A DNA stretch of 64,000 bases, from positions 176,254 to 240,253 of the forward strand of contig QEOQ01000207.1 in the NCBI GenBank assembly GCA_010279815.1. Reading direction: 5' to 3'. Made by a program: the position numbers and the translations under genes. Each line of letters opens with the position of its first letter. Within the stretch, counting starts at the first letter, position 1. The DNA is from Brachionus plicatilis. Taxonomy: Eukaryota; Rotifera; Eurotatoria; Ploima; Brachionidae. Shown piece by piece: positions 22,462 to 32,807 of the stretch. The notes under the pieces are model-generated. The model had not been told where the DNA came from. It did no database searches and saw only the letters and a program-made list of their open reading frames with translations.

Positions 22462-23100
22462 TTTTAATTTTTTAAATTAATTTGATCAACGATTTAGTTA
22501 TTTATATTAAAAAAATTAATTAAACTCACAGCAGAAAGCATATTTCAGAATCAATATTTGGTGATGTTTAACTAATTTATCCCTTAAAAGTTAAGTAACC
22601 AAATATCAAGCCGAATTGAGAAATTTTCATTTTTTATTTTTTAGTTTCTAATATTAGATTTAATTCAGGGATCAAAAAAATAAAATAATTTGAAACTACT
22701 AAAAGTTTAAGCATTAACTGTTAAAAAAATATTTTTATAATATTTTACTAAGTAAGTTCAAATTTTTTATTCGAATATACAATGAATTAAAATATTCTCA
22801 TGATTAAAAAATTGAAATATTTTGAAAAATAAATAGTTGAATATTAAAGGACATTTAACAACCTCTAAATAATTTTTTTTAATTCTCTATAAGATCCACA
22901 TACTTTAATAAATAGACTTAAAAATAAATGAGACCAGTATTTTGAAAGTATTTTGGAATTTAGCATCCGAAGTACTTTTAAATCTTTTTTTTGAAAAAAG
23001 TTAATAATCTAATGTCATTTTGTTTACATTTATTCTATTAATGATTTCTTTCATATTTTAATATTTGTATTATGTGTACATTTTGATTGATTGCAACACA
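22462..23100. other. Intergenic, no gene seen
   Basis: AT-rich spacer upstream of the serine-protease homologue. Its promoter should lie here, but no motif can be defended. Confidence 0.4.
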
Positions 23101-23109
23101 CTTTATTTC

Positions 23110-24139
23110 ACTGAAGTGAAGTTTCAACTTGAGTTAAAACGAATATTGAATTAACTAAAAAATAATTCAATATTAACTCAATATTAACTCAATGTTTAAT
23201 CAATATAAAAAAAAATGAATTTGTTTTGCCTAAATTATTTTGCTTATTCTTTCCGAAATTTTCATACCTCAATTATCATCTTTAAAGAGCATTATTGAAC
23301 TAAGAATTGAATTATTTAACTTTTTTTATTTTATTAAAAAATTATTATTTTAATTATTATTAAATTATTTAACTTGTGTGAAAAAATTACTTTACCTTTA
23401 ATCCTTCAATGACTTGAATATGAATTAAACCTAATATGATCAGAACCCCTTAATTGATGATAAGAACATATTGCTCTCCATATTGAGCGAAAGATATGGA
23501 GCGCGAGGACTGCGTCATTCTGTTCCATTGGTTATCAAGCTGGTTGATGAATATAAAGCGGGTTTTGAATCAAGGTATGTTGAATACCCAACTCCATTGT
23601 GTAATTGCTATCTTACTATTTCTTCTTTCTTTCCTGAACTGTTCAATACTTAAACACTTTGCACATGTCACCTCTTATAATTTATCAATTTTAATTGTCT
23701 TTTTATTATATTTTAACTTATTTTAATTTTATCTTATTTTTTCTTTACATTTATATTTTTATTTTATTTTTTCTTTACATTTTTATTTTATTTTATTTTG
23801 TCTTGATTTTTATTTTCATTTAATTTTGTTTTTTTTAATCTGAAGGAGCTTTAGCTCGGCACAGATAATACAAATAAATAATAATATATAAAACACCCCC
23901 ACTTACATTAGTTCAATAACTCAATTTAAAATATTAATTAACTTTTATGAAAACTTTTTTTCTTTTCTTTATATTTTTTTTGTATTTTTTTTTCACACCT
24001 TTAATATAATGCAATAAAGTAACTAACACAATTAATTTTTTTTTATTGAATAAAAATTTAGTTAGTATTGAATTGGTATTGAATTATTTTTTAGTTAATT
24101 CAACTAACTAATTAACTCAAGTCGAAACTTCAATTCAGT
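23110..24139. mobile_element. Mutator-like (MULE) non-autonomous element, 1030 bp
   Basis: Long terminal inverted repeats of about 100 bp. The left end reads ACTGAAGTGAAGTTTCAACT and the right end, on the opposite strand, ACTGAATTGAAGTTTCGACT. Both continue with GAGTTAA, then GAATTAACTAAAAAATAATT. A 9-bp direct repeat CTTTATTTC flanks the element (23101-23109 and 24140-24148), the length produced by Mutator-superfamily transposases. There is no transposase inside. The centre instead carries a GC-richer retrotransposon-like piece at about 23455-23880, so the element is either nested or a captured fragment. Confidence 0.72.
23455..23880 (+). mobile_element. Probable 3' end of a non-LTR retrotransposon inside the MULE
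   Basis: A short frame ending at a TAA near 23653 encodes LSERYGARGLRHSVPLVIKL and continues about 30 residues to PELFNT. It is GC-richer than its surroundings. About 190 bp on is CTGAAGGAGCTTTAGCTCGG, which can form a GAGCT/AGCTC hairpin, followed by an A/T-rich tail. The same block occurs near 1744 and 39788. A truncated 3' coding end followed by a shared 3' terminus is what a 5'-truncated LINE leaves. The peptide also loosely resembles the C-terminal domain of ClpB-type ATPases (YGAR.L+), and a splice-donor-like AG|GTATGT follows it, so a stray host exon is an alternative. Confidence 0.4.
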
Positions 24140-24148
24140 CTTTATTTC

Positions 24149-25230
24149 AAAGTTTTTGGATTAAAAGTTTTTTCTTTTATTTTTAAAATTCTGATCAAGC
24201 AGTAACTCCTTCAGAGAACAAATAATAATAGTATAGACATAGAGTAAAAGTTTTTTAAAAAATGTTTCTTTCTTAAAAAAAATCAAATAGGTTCTAAAAT
24301 TTAATCTTATCAATGCTTAATTTTTTGTATTTTTGGCTTTTGAAAAAATCTTTATGAAAAAAAGTAAAAATAAAAGCATTATTCTTTTTTTTTTTATTGA
24401 GAAAGATTTAAATTAGAATTTAAATTAAATTAAATAATTAAACTAATTTTTGATTAAATAAGGAAAATTTTAACTGATTAATTTAAGTGTAAGCCTAAAA
24501 AATTATTATATTCTTTCTGTTATAGTCAAATTTGAAAAAGAAACTTAAAATATTTATAATTATTTATTTATTCCCTTAATTTTTCTTTCTGTTGAACTAA
24601 TTAAATTTTCACTTTGTAATCATTACTATGTCTCTAAAAAATCAAGGTAAATATTGAAAAAACCTAACTTTCAAATTGAAATTCTTTTAAATAGCGCAAT
24701 CTTTTCCAATTTGATTGCTGCAATTTTGAATTATTTAAATTTTATCTCAACAGTTTTTCTGAAAAAGTCTTAAATTTCAAGTAAATAAATTAAATGTTTT
24801 TTTATTATTTTTTCTTTTAAAAAATTAAAATAAATATTTCTAAATTTTGATTTTATATTTTCTAATAAATTTTGTGAATTTAAGAAGACAAGTTTATTTT
24901 GCTTATGCTAGCTAAAAATTAGTTTCGTTTGCAGTTCGAATTACCAAATATAAATTAAATATTAACTTGCATTCAAATCGCTTGAGTTTTAAATGCAAAA
25001 ATTATCTTAAACTGCAAGCATAATATTTTATTAACATACAAACCAAATAATTAATAAAACCTCGAATACTTAAATAAATGAAAAGCTGATTTTTAAATTT
25101 CTTTTTAAACTAGTTTATTGTTTGCTTTAAGTTCCTTCTTTATTATTTGACCAAGGTTGAATACGAATCTAAACTTGTTATTTTGAATATTCAAAGATAA
25201 TTAGAAATAAAAACTAATTAATCAGAATAA
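24149..25230. other. Intergenic, no gene seen
   Basis: AT-rich spacer between the MULE element and the POLR1H start. No coding or repeat structure is supported. Confidence 0.4.
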
Positions 25231-25235
25231 AAACA

Positions 25236-25776
25236 ATGGAAGGTAGTCAGATGATAGAGCAAGTTTCGGATAATGAAATGGAAATTGACGATTCAAGATT
25301 TGAGGTCACTGATTTAGAATTTTGTTTTACATGTGGAACCATTTTGCCTCTCCCATCACATGAAGATTATTTGATGTGTCGTTTATGTAAAAAAACCATA
25401 AAAATTACTCGTATATTTTTATTAAAAAAAATGTATTTCTAATTAAATTATCCTTTTTTAAAGAGTGGAATGGTAAGACATTAAAAAACGTTTATTTAAT
25501 AAATGCGTCCGACTTTTTAAACGAAACGCCTTTACATGACACTGTAAAGCAAAATGGTCTCAAGTCTGAGGATTTTTTGGGAACTTTAGTGGATCGCAAA
25601 TGCTCAAAATGTGGTCATGAAGGAATGACTTATTCAACTAGACAGACTAGATCAGCTGATGAAGGCCAAACTGTTTTCTATGGCTGTCCTAAATGCAAGT
25701 ATGTATTTTAATGATCACAACAAATCAAAATTTTAATTTTATCTTTTAAAGGTCCCAAGAGATAGAACATTCTTAA
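25236..25776 (+). CDS. POLR1H: RNA polymerase I subunit RPA12 (A12.2)
   Basis: Three exons, 25236-25410, 25464-25698 and 25752-25776, with two 53-bp GT-AG introns, give 144 aa. The N-terminal zinc ribbon has CFTCG and, 18 residues later, CRLCKK. The C-terminal ribbon has CSKCGHEGMTYSTRQTRSAD, then EGQTVFYGCPKCK, and ends SQEIEHS. The invariant RSADEGQT-type loop, whose Asp-Glu pair reaches the polymerase active site to stimulate RNA cleavage, is intact. This subunit gives Pol I its intrinsic cleavage activity and helps termination in the nucleolus. The protein is slightly longer than the ~126-aa human form, mainly by an acidic N-terminus. The next gene begins 119 bp after the stop on the same strand. 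Confidence 0.95.
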
Positions 25777-25895
25777 AAATGAATAAATGTTAAAAAATAT
25801 TTTTAATTTATTTAAATTTTTTTTTAAATATGCTCGTAACTGAGTATTTGTGAAAGTGCTTAAATTTAATAACTTATTAATTTTTAAATGAATAG

Positions 25896-28411
25896 ATGCC
25901 TAAAGCGTTCAGACAAAGACAAATCTCCTCTTCGTCAAGTGAAGACGAAGCATCAAAAAAATCCCAAGAATTAGATAGCGAAAACGTCAAGTAAGATATT
26001 TTAATTATTTATAAAGTTTATATAATGAATAGAAAATTTTAAATTCTATTATATTCTATTTGAATTTATTATATTATATTATTTATTAGCTTCTAAGAGC
26101 TAAAAATCATTCACCTCAGATAAGATCAATTTAAAAGAATATTTCAAAGATTTTCGTCAAGAGTTTAGTAAATTGATTCAAATATTCAGAAATCATGTAT
26201 TGATTTTTTTTATTATTTTTGAACCCAATCGTTTTTAATTTTTTTTGAATTTTTTTTAAATTCAATGATCAAAATTTTGATAAAAAAGAATATTTTAAAC
26301 AAAGATATAGGATGCGGTTTTCTTTTACCGTATCCCCTTGTTTAGCGACGCATGCTTTAATACCATAAGTAGGATATTTGGTGCATGGTCTAACATAGAC
26401 CTCACAATGTTAAATTTTTTATTTTAAAAGTCCTATGGGTCACATAGTCGAAACATATTAAAAACGTAGCGTTTATAATAGAAATTCAAATAGAAAAGCA
26501 GAGCTTCAAAAAAAGTCTTTATTAGAGACCCGGGGTTTTAAACTTAAAAAAAATTTAATATAAAAAATATTGATTGAGTTTATTTTATAGATGCAACGTT
26601 AGAGTTATGGAAAAAAAATATAAAATATAATAAAAAAGTTTAATTTTAATTATTGACCCGGCATTTAAATTTAAAAATTTAAGACAAAAAAGAGAATAAA
26701 AAAATAAAAAAAAAAATTATTTTTTCGATTTATTCGTAGAACCTTTCTTTCTTCCTATTGGCTTTCTAACTGAACCATTCTTGTTGTAAACAACACTTGT
26801 TGAAGTATTTTGTATATTTTGTTGTATTGGTATATCTTGCAATGGCAAACGTTGAACGGTGTGACCCTGCTATGTACCGACAACAATGGGAATATTATTA
26901 TTCTGACTATATATTGGTAATCATCGTCTCAAGTAAATTTAGCCCCTATTTCATTAACACCAAATATTTCCCAGTGTATATCATCAGCACAAATCCCATT
27001 AGATATAATGATGGTTCGAAACGATCCACCAATATATAGTCAGAATAATAATATTCCGATTGTTGTCGGTACATAGCAGGGTCACACCGTTCAACGTTAA
27101 ACCATTTAGATTTAAAATACTTAGAATTTTCTATTATTTATACTTTATTATTCTTAAATTAAATCATTAATTTAAATGGTTTAAGATTTTTAAAATAATC
27201 TGATAAAAAGTTACCTTAAAAATTAATCATGTAAATTTACTAGTAATTTTCATCTTTTAGATCGTAAAATTTCAAACTTCAGCTATGTTTTTATATTAAT
27301 TTGATAGATTATAATAAATTAACACTTATATCATATCAAACAATTTGTATCCATCAAGTTTTTTTTTAATGTTTATTTAAGTTTAGCCTTTTATTTATTT
27401 TAAACATATATTTTGTTGTTAATATTTTATCTGTGAAAAAAAAATTTTTTTTTAAGAGATAAGATTGAAGAAATAAAATTTTTACAAAAACTTCGTAATC
27501 GTTCGCATGGTTTGGATGTGTATTCGTTGGCTATAGGTGAAAGCGATAGCTCATCATCTGCTTTATTAAAAAATCTAGAGGTAAGTTAATTTTTATTTGG
27601 GTTTAAGACCGAAATATTTAGAATATTGTAGTAATTTTAATAGGGTGATCCATGGAAATCAAAAACTGGCGGCTTGGTGGACATGAATGTCATATTGGAA
27701 AAACGAGGAAACGAAATAGTGAGGAACATGCAAATTACTTTCTCCAAAGAGACAAACCAACGCGACGAAGATGCTGAGATGCAGCGTTTAATCGAAGAGC
27801 AGGTAAAAAAGAAGAAAGATTCAGATAGAAAAGATGGTCTGTATGAGACTATGGAAAGCGAGTGTGAGATTAAAAAATTCAAATTGCCTCAAGATGCTCT
27901 CTTCGATGTACCAAAATATTTGCTCGAAAGTAATTCAAGGCTCAAATCTGATGGGATATTATCCGAGCAAATGGTCTCAGGTATACCAGAGGTCGATCTT
28001 GGCATTGAAGAAAAAATCCGCAATATTGAAGAGACAGAAAGAGCTAAGCAGCAGATAGAAAGTAAAACTAGCAAAGTTGTCTCTACCCGCAAGCAGACAA
28101 ATCAAAATTCCAGTGTTAATTACGTTCAGCACAAAAGGTTTGATGAAAGTGTTTTAGTTGACAAAAATCGGCCACCCGTTCAAAAAGACAAAAAACCTAT
28201 TGTAGAAGAACCTGTGGTTGGCGATGCACCTAAGCATGAACTGTTACTAGCTCAAAAAAGAAAAGAAACAGATATCAAATCAAAAGATACAAATAATGAA
28301 ACAAAAAAGCAGAAAAATGCTCCTGGAGAAAAAGCGAGCGATGAATATTGCTTGGAGAAATTCAAGAAAAACATTAAATTTAATCGAGGAAATAAAATTA
28401 AAATTGCTTAA
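25896..28411 (+). CDS. C9orf78: C9orf78/TLS1 family protein (HCA59), splicing-associated
   Basis: Three exons, 25896-25990, 27457-27580 and 27644-28411, give 328 aa. Exon 1 encodes a basic/Ser-rich start (MPKAFRQRQISSSSSEDE). Exon 2 encodes IEEIKFLQKLRNRSHGLDVY. Exon 3 holds the family core: KTGGLVDMNVI, FSKETNQRDEDAEMQRLIE and the signature MVSGIPEVDLGIEEKIRNIE. The C-terminus is Lys-rich and probably disordered. Human C9orf78 associates with the spliceosome (BRR2/PRPF8), and fission-yeast Tls1 affects splicing of telomere/heterochromatin factors, so a nuclear splicing role is likely. Intron 1 is 1466 bp, about 25 times the usual length here, and contains a near-perfect 251-bp hairpin plus minus-strand coding-like fragments, evidently inserted DNA. 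Intron 2 is 63 bp. Confidence 0.93.
26269..26409 (-). pseudogene. Unassigned Cys-containing coding-like fragment in C9orf78 intron
   Basis: A 47-codon open frame on the minus strand reads CEVYVRPCTKYPTYGIKACV and then AKQGDTVKENRILYL. It is GC-richer than the surrounding intron, and the three spaced cysteines and balanced composition look coding. It has no start codon and could not be assigned. It may be part of the same inserted element as the AT-hook-like frame at 26717-26862. Confidence 0.25.
26717..26862 (-). pseudogene. C-terminal coding remnant with AT-hook-like tail, probable transposase end
   Basis: A minus-strand frame of 48 codons including the TAA stop. It ends VRKPIGRKKGSTNKSKK, which resembles an AT-hook (GR.KGS.NK) as found at the end of some transposases and chromatin proteins. 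Its upstream end runs into the left arm of the 251-bp hairpin, where a TAG interrupts it. It is read as the 3' end of a broken element gene inserted into the C9orf78 intron. Confidence 0.3.
26848..27098. repeat. Near-perfect 70-bp inverted repeat hairpin
   Basis: The arm 26848-26917 is the reverse complement of 27029-27098 with one mismatch in 70 (GGGAAT against CGGAAT), separated by a 111-nt loop. Arms this similar imply a recent inverted duplication or selection on the hairpin. A transcript of the C9orf78 intron would fold into a long double strand here. No target duplication or known element termini were found. Confidence 0.85.
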
Positions 28412-29340
28412 ACTATTTTTTTACATTTGTATTTGTATTAAATGATAAATATTTTTTTATTTAAAAAATTAATTATATTTTGAAAATTTTGGACATAAAA
28501 ATCCAAAAAATATGCAATTTTTCAATAAACAATGTGTAGAATTGCCATGTCTTCGGTCGAGATCAAAAATTTCTATCTTTTTTTATCACCTAATATTAAT
28601 TAAAAAAGTAAATGTATCTCTAATAAGTTTTTGCGAGAGCTACTCTTTTCTAAACTACAATTAACTAGGTGTCATCAAAGATTATCTTACAAATGGGAAA
28701 AAAATATTTTCTTATCAATTATTTAAGAAAAAAATTTTTATTTTTAACTATAATTTAAGCTTAAAAGGGGTCATACGAACCTTTTGCCGGTTTACTTGCT
28801 TATAATCTTTATTTATGGACCCTAAATTTTAAATACTAATCATAGAAATAAATCCAATTCAAGTTTAAGAGTCTAATAAAAAAAGGTTTCACTCAATAAG
28901 GTACCTTTTTAAACAAATTTTTGTTAATTTTAAATAAATAAATTGATTTGAACGATTCAATTCATAATTTAATTAAGGGAAGTTTTCTTTTAGTGCAAAC
29001 GTTGTCAACCCTTTAAAATTTTAGATCAATCTTGTCTAATAAATATTGGTTTTGTTATTGATAAGATTAAGTATAATTATTAATTTTAATTTTAAAAATT
29101 GGCTTGTTTTGTGAATTTCAGTTTAATATTTCAATAGTTTAAAATTTCAGTTTAATATAACAGCTAAAAATAGTTTTAATTTAGATATCTTAAACAAATT
29201 CTGTAAATGAAATAAATAATGTTGCATCAATTTTATAAATCTTTTAATAACGTCCAAAATTTCCGCAAAATGCATTAAGTCTAAACTATACTAGAATTTA
29301 AAATTCGTGTTAAATTTTCGAACTTTTCTAAATTGCAAGA
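28412..29340. other. Intergenic, no gene seen
   Basis: AT-rich sequence after the C9orf78 stop with no supportable frame or repeat. Confidence 0.4.
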
Positions 29341-29352
29341 ATTAATGAAGCA

Positions 29353-31086
29353 CACTGTAAGCGATTTAGGTTCAATTTCTTGTACCATTTTTTTTTATTT
29401 TTCTATTTTTTGTTACACACTTAAATTAAGAATTAATACATTTAAGTTGCAATTTTTCAGTAACTAAAATGTGGCAATTTTTATCGACAATAATTTGAAA
29501 AAACACTGAAATTTACAACTTTTTGGATGCATTTTTTGTGCATAAATTTTCTAATCATAAAAAGACTCAATTAAAATAAAAAAGAGAATAATTTGTATCT
29601 AATTTCAATATTCGAAAAAAATTAAAATTAAATAAAAAAAAAGCACGATATAAAGTAGATGACATAATTTTTAGAAAATACAAACGCCGAAATTTCCTCA
29701 GATTAAATTGATTATTTTATGAAAAGAATATATTATTATTTAAGATTTTAAAACTGTTGAGGTGATTTATTTTCGATTGGCCTTCATTATGATGAGATAA
29801 ATGAAAAATTTCATTAAAAATTTCAAAGTCTCACCAAAATACCAGGACAACTTTAAAAGAAAAAATTATTTTTATAGAAGTGTCAAATTATAGAAAAATA
29901 ATAAAGAAAATTTTTATTTTAATAAAAAAAAAATCGATTTATTATAGAAAAAAATATAATATTAATTGATATAAAATAAAAAAAATATAGAAATAAATTA
30001 ATTGATTAAATTTTTTTTTTAATTGAATAATCATTGTTTTTCTTTATCGTATAATAAAATAATGATACCATTTAAAAAAAATTCAAGTTTGACACATTGC
30101 TTTATAATTCTTGTTTGATCTTAATATAGTTATTAGAGGCAAAGAATTGTCCGTATTTAAAATATTATTAATAGTTTTATTTGGTTCTAAAATATAAATT
30201 TTGACACTAAGGTATAACTGTTAAATAAAAAACTCAAAAAAAAATCTATCTATTTAGATTTCTATATTAATTTTTTTTCTTTGTTTTATTTTCTTTAGTT
30301 GCAATTCTATATATTTTTTTCTAGCTTATAATAGTTCACCAAATACCCATTGTTTTAAAAACATATATTCAGAGTTGGTCTAAAGTCAAAGTCATGAAGT
30401 CAGAGTCAAGTCAAAACTTTGACTTTAATTTTTTTAAATAAAGTCAGGGTCAAAACTTTTATTAGAATTTGTTTTTCTTTAAACGCCGCTTTTAAAGGTT
30501 CTTATTTAGTATTACTGTGATACTGACAGATGGATTGCCGTTCCAGCAAGTTTTTTTGGCGGCCTATTTCAAGTCTAAATTATTAAAATGAAAGTCTAAG
30601 CCAAAGCTTTTAAGTAAAAAAAAATACAAAGTAAAAGTCTGACTTTTACTTTGATTCCACAATAATTTCAAAAGCAAAGTCAACTGATGGTAAAATGGTA
30701 TCAAAGTCAACTTTGACTTTGACTTTTAACGATTCTGACTATAAAGTTTGACTTTTGACAAACTCTGCTTATATTTCAATTTTAAATATATAATATATTC
30801 ATTAATTTTTACATTAAATAAATAAAATAAGTCTATTTTTTTAAAATTATTTATAGTTTTCAAGTGTACATTAAAGAAGCACAATGTTTTCAATTAAAAA
30901 AGTATCAAATTTGTTAGATTTTTCTTATTTTCTTTTTTTCATTAAAGTTTATTGTCAAAAATCAATAAAAATGTACTCAAATTTCAATCTTTATGAAAAA
31001 TTAAAAAAAATCAAGACGAAAATTTAGTAAATTTTAGTTTTTTTCATATTTTTTTACCATTTTCTGTACCTCAATCGCTTACAGTG
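29353..31086. repeat. 1.7-kb interval bounded by 19-bp inverted repeats
   Basis: CACTGTAAGCGATTTAGGT at 29353-29371 is matched, with one difference, by its reverse complement at 31068-31086. The similarity extends inward more weakly (ACC, T-rich). CTTACAGTG is repeated in tandem just outside the right end. There is no coding inside; the interval contains the hAT-type MITE at 30370-30767. It may be a decayed non-autonomous DNA transposon. Confidence 0.4.
30370..30767. mobile_element. hAT-type MITE, 398 bp
   Basis: Begins CAGAGTTGGTCTAAAGTCAA and ends TTTGACTTTTGACAAACTCTG, imperfect inverted repeats related to those of the element at 2645-2797. The flanks CATATATT (30362-30369) and CTTATATT (30768-30775) match at seven of eight positions, consistent with an aged 8-bp duplication. 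The interior has repeated AAAGTC/GACTTT blocks and a GC-richer core near 30482-30570 with no frame. Confidence 0.68.
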
Positions 31087-31889
31087 CTTACAGTGTTATA
31101 GTGTGTTTTACTTTGGTTTATTCACTGAACAAATTTTTGGTTGCAAAAAATTGAAAAAAATTTTTGAATTTTTAGCTCTTAATTTATGTCGATTAAGTCA
31201 TAAATCAAAATTTTTTTTTATTTTTTTTCTGAGGCATTTCATTTCAAAAACATTCCTCATTTTGTTTTTTTTCTATTAATTTAAGTATTTAACAACCCCT
31301 AGGAATGCAGAAAATTACTTTCATTTAGATGAGACATTGATTAGATATTTATGTACCGAAAATGATTTTTAAATAATAATATGTATTAGCTAAAATTATA
31401 AAAAAATCAAATACTAGAGCCAATTCAAAAAATCTTGATTAATAAAAAGCTGAATTGATCACGACCATTAAAAATTTTAAATAATTAGTTTTTTACTCCC
31501 TAACTTATTCAAAGACATGGTCAAAATTTAAAGTGAAATTTTTTATCGAAGAAAATGTTTTAAATAATTCTAAAACAAAAAGAAAGACAAAGTTAAATGA
31601 TATTAAATTAATTAATCTTTAAAGGAATAAAAATGATGATGAATGTTTTTAAAATTTAAAATTTTTTAATTTCTAAATATTTTGATTTTGCTATCTAGCT
31701 TTATTAATTGATCACGATCATTAATTATTATAAATTACTAGTAATTCTTACCCCCCTTCTTTATTTAGCTTTTTTTTGCACAAAGAGCAATTCAAAAATT
31801 CAATGGACAGATGGCGAATTTTTTGAACTATTTTAAAAAAAGTGTTTATTTAATTTAGAGTTTTATTTATAAAATATTCCTTATTTAAA

Positions 31890-32807
31890 ATGTCTACTTT
31901 TTTTGCTCGTCGTATACAGTTACTAGGCAACTTAGGCAAACAATTGAATAAAGCCCCAATATCAAGTTTTGTTTTAACTCGGCAACTGAGCACATCCGCT
32001 AACCGTAAAGAACGCAAGCGGTTTTACAGACAGGTGAGCCTAGCCGAATCATTCGGAAGCGGGCCCAAAATGTATGAAATCAATTTGGACAAAAAAAAAC
32101 TAAAAACTCCCGGCGCAAATTTATTCACGGTAGATAATGAACTATTGGGACAAATGGTCTCGTTCGAATGGCAGTCTCAGAAAGAATATATCAAACAATA
32201 TACCATGCATTTGACATCACTAGTTAACACCTGCATTGACAATCCAGGTAAACTCACCAAAGAAGTTCTTATGTCAAGCTTAAACGATTATTTACAGACT
32301 GATACTCTCATCTATTTTGATTCGAATTCAATCGCTAAATTGGATCACTTACAAGAGACCAAGTGGCGTCCTTTGGTCGATTGGTTCAACCAGAAATTTC
32401 CTGATTTAAATCTCAAAATAAAAAAAGAAATTGACAATGAAGATATTTTCAATTTTTCTCAAACAGAAGTGTTCAATCCGGACATGAATTCATTCGTCAA
32501 ATATTTGAACAAAAATTTCGACTTAAATACCATGATAGCTTTTAATTACATCGCTGAATGTTTAAAATCAGTTATTTTGACAGTGGCTTTGTTGGAGAGA
32601 AAAATAGAGAGTGTGGAAGAAGCCTGCGACTTGGCGGTCTTGGAACAGCAGCATCAATATGACCAATGGGGCAAAGTGGAATGGTACCATGATATAAACG
32701 AGGCCGAATTGCAATCAAGAGTCAGTGCAGCGGTTCTATTCATTTATCTGTCAAATAATTCCAAGTATTTGGTTAAAAAAAACTTAAATTATACTAACTT
32801 ACAATAA
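31890..32807 (+). CDS. ATPAF2: ATP synthase F1 assembly factor 2 (ATP12 homologue)
   Basis: A single exon of 305 aa with an ATG start just after an AT-rich leader. The first ~40 residues are basic, Ser-rich and lack acidic residues (MSTFFARRIQLLGNLGKQL), a good mitochondrial presequence. The ATP12 domain follows: KRFYRQVSL, YEINLDKKKLKTPGANLFTV, VSFEWQSQKEYIKQYTMHLT, the LQTDTLIYF segment, and the C-terminal EQQHQYDQWGKVEWYHDI and AELQSRVSAAVLFIYL. Family members chaperone the F1 alpha subunit in the mitochondrial matrix before hexamer assembly. Length fits the family (human 289 aa). No introns or defects are seen. Confidence 0.94.
   Translation: MSTFFARRIQLLGNLGKQLNKAPISSFVLTRQLSTSANRKERKRFYRQVSLAESFGSGPKMYEINLDKKKLKTPGANLFTVDNELLGQMVSFEWQSQKEYIKQYTMHLTSLVNTCIDNPGKLTKEVLMSSLNDYLQTDTLIYFDSNSIAKLDHLQETKWRPLVDWFNQKFPDLNLKIKKEIDNEDIFNFSQTEVFNPDMNSFVKYLNKNFDLNTMIAFNYIAECLKSVILTVALLERKIESVEEACDLAVLEQQHQYDQWGKVEWYHDINEAELQSRVSAAVLFIYLSNNSKYLVKKNLNYTNLQ

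Noticed and set aside
23471..23580. Host CLPB gene exon
   Set aside because: YGAR.L similarity is too short, no further exons are found, and a repeated 3' terminal block follows. Kept only as an alternative.
26797..27039. 80-codon plus-strand frame with MANVERCDPAMYRQQWEYYY
   Set aside because: Made almost entirely of hairpin arm and loop; the arm is mirrored at 27029-27098. I see no start context or family, so the hairpin is the better description.
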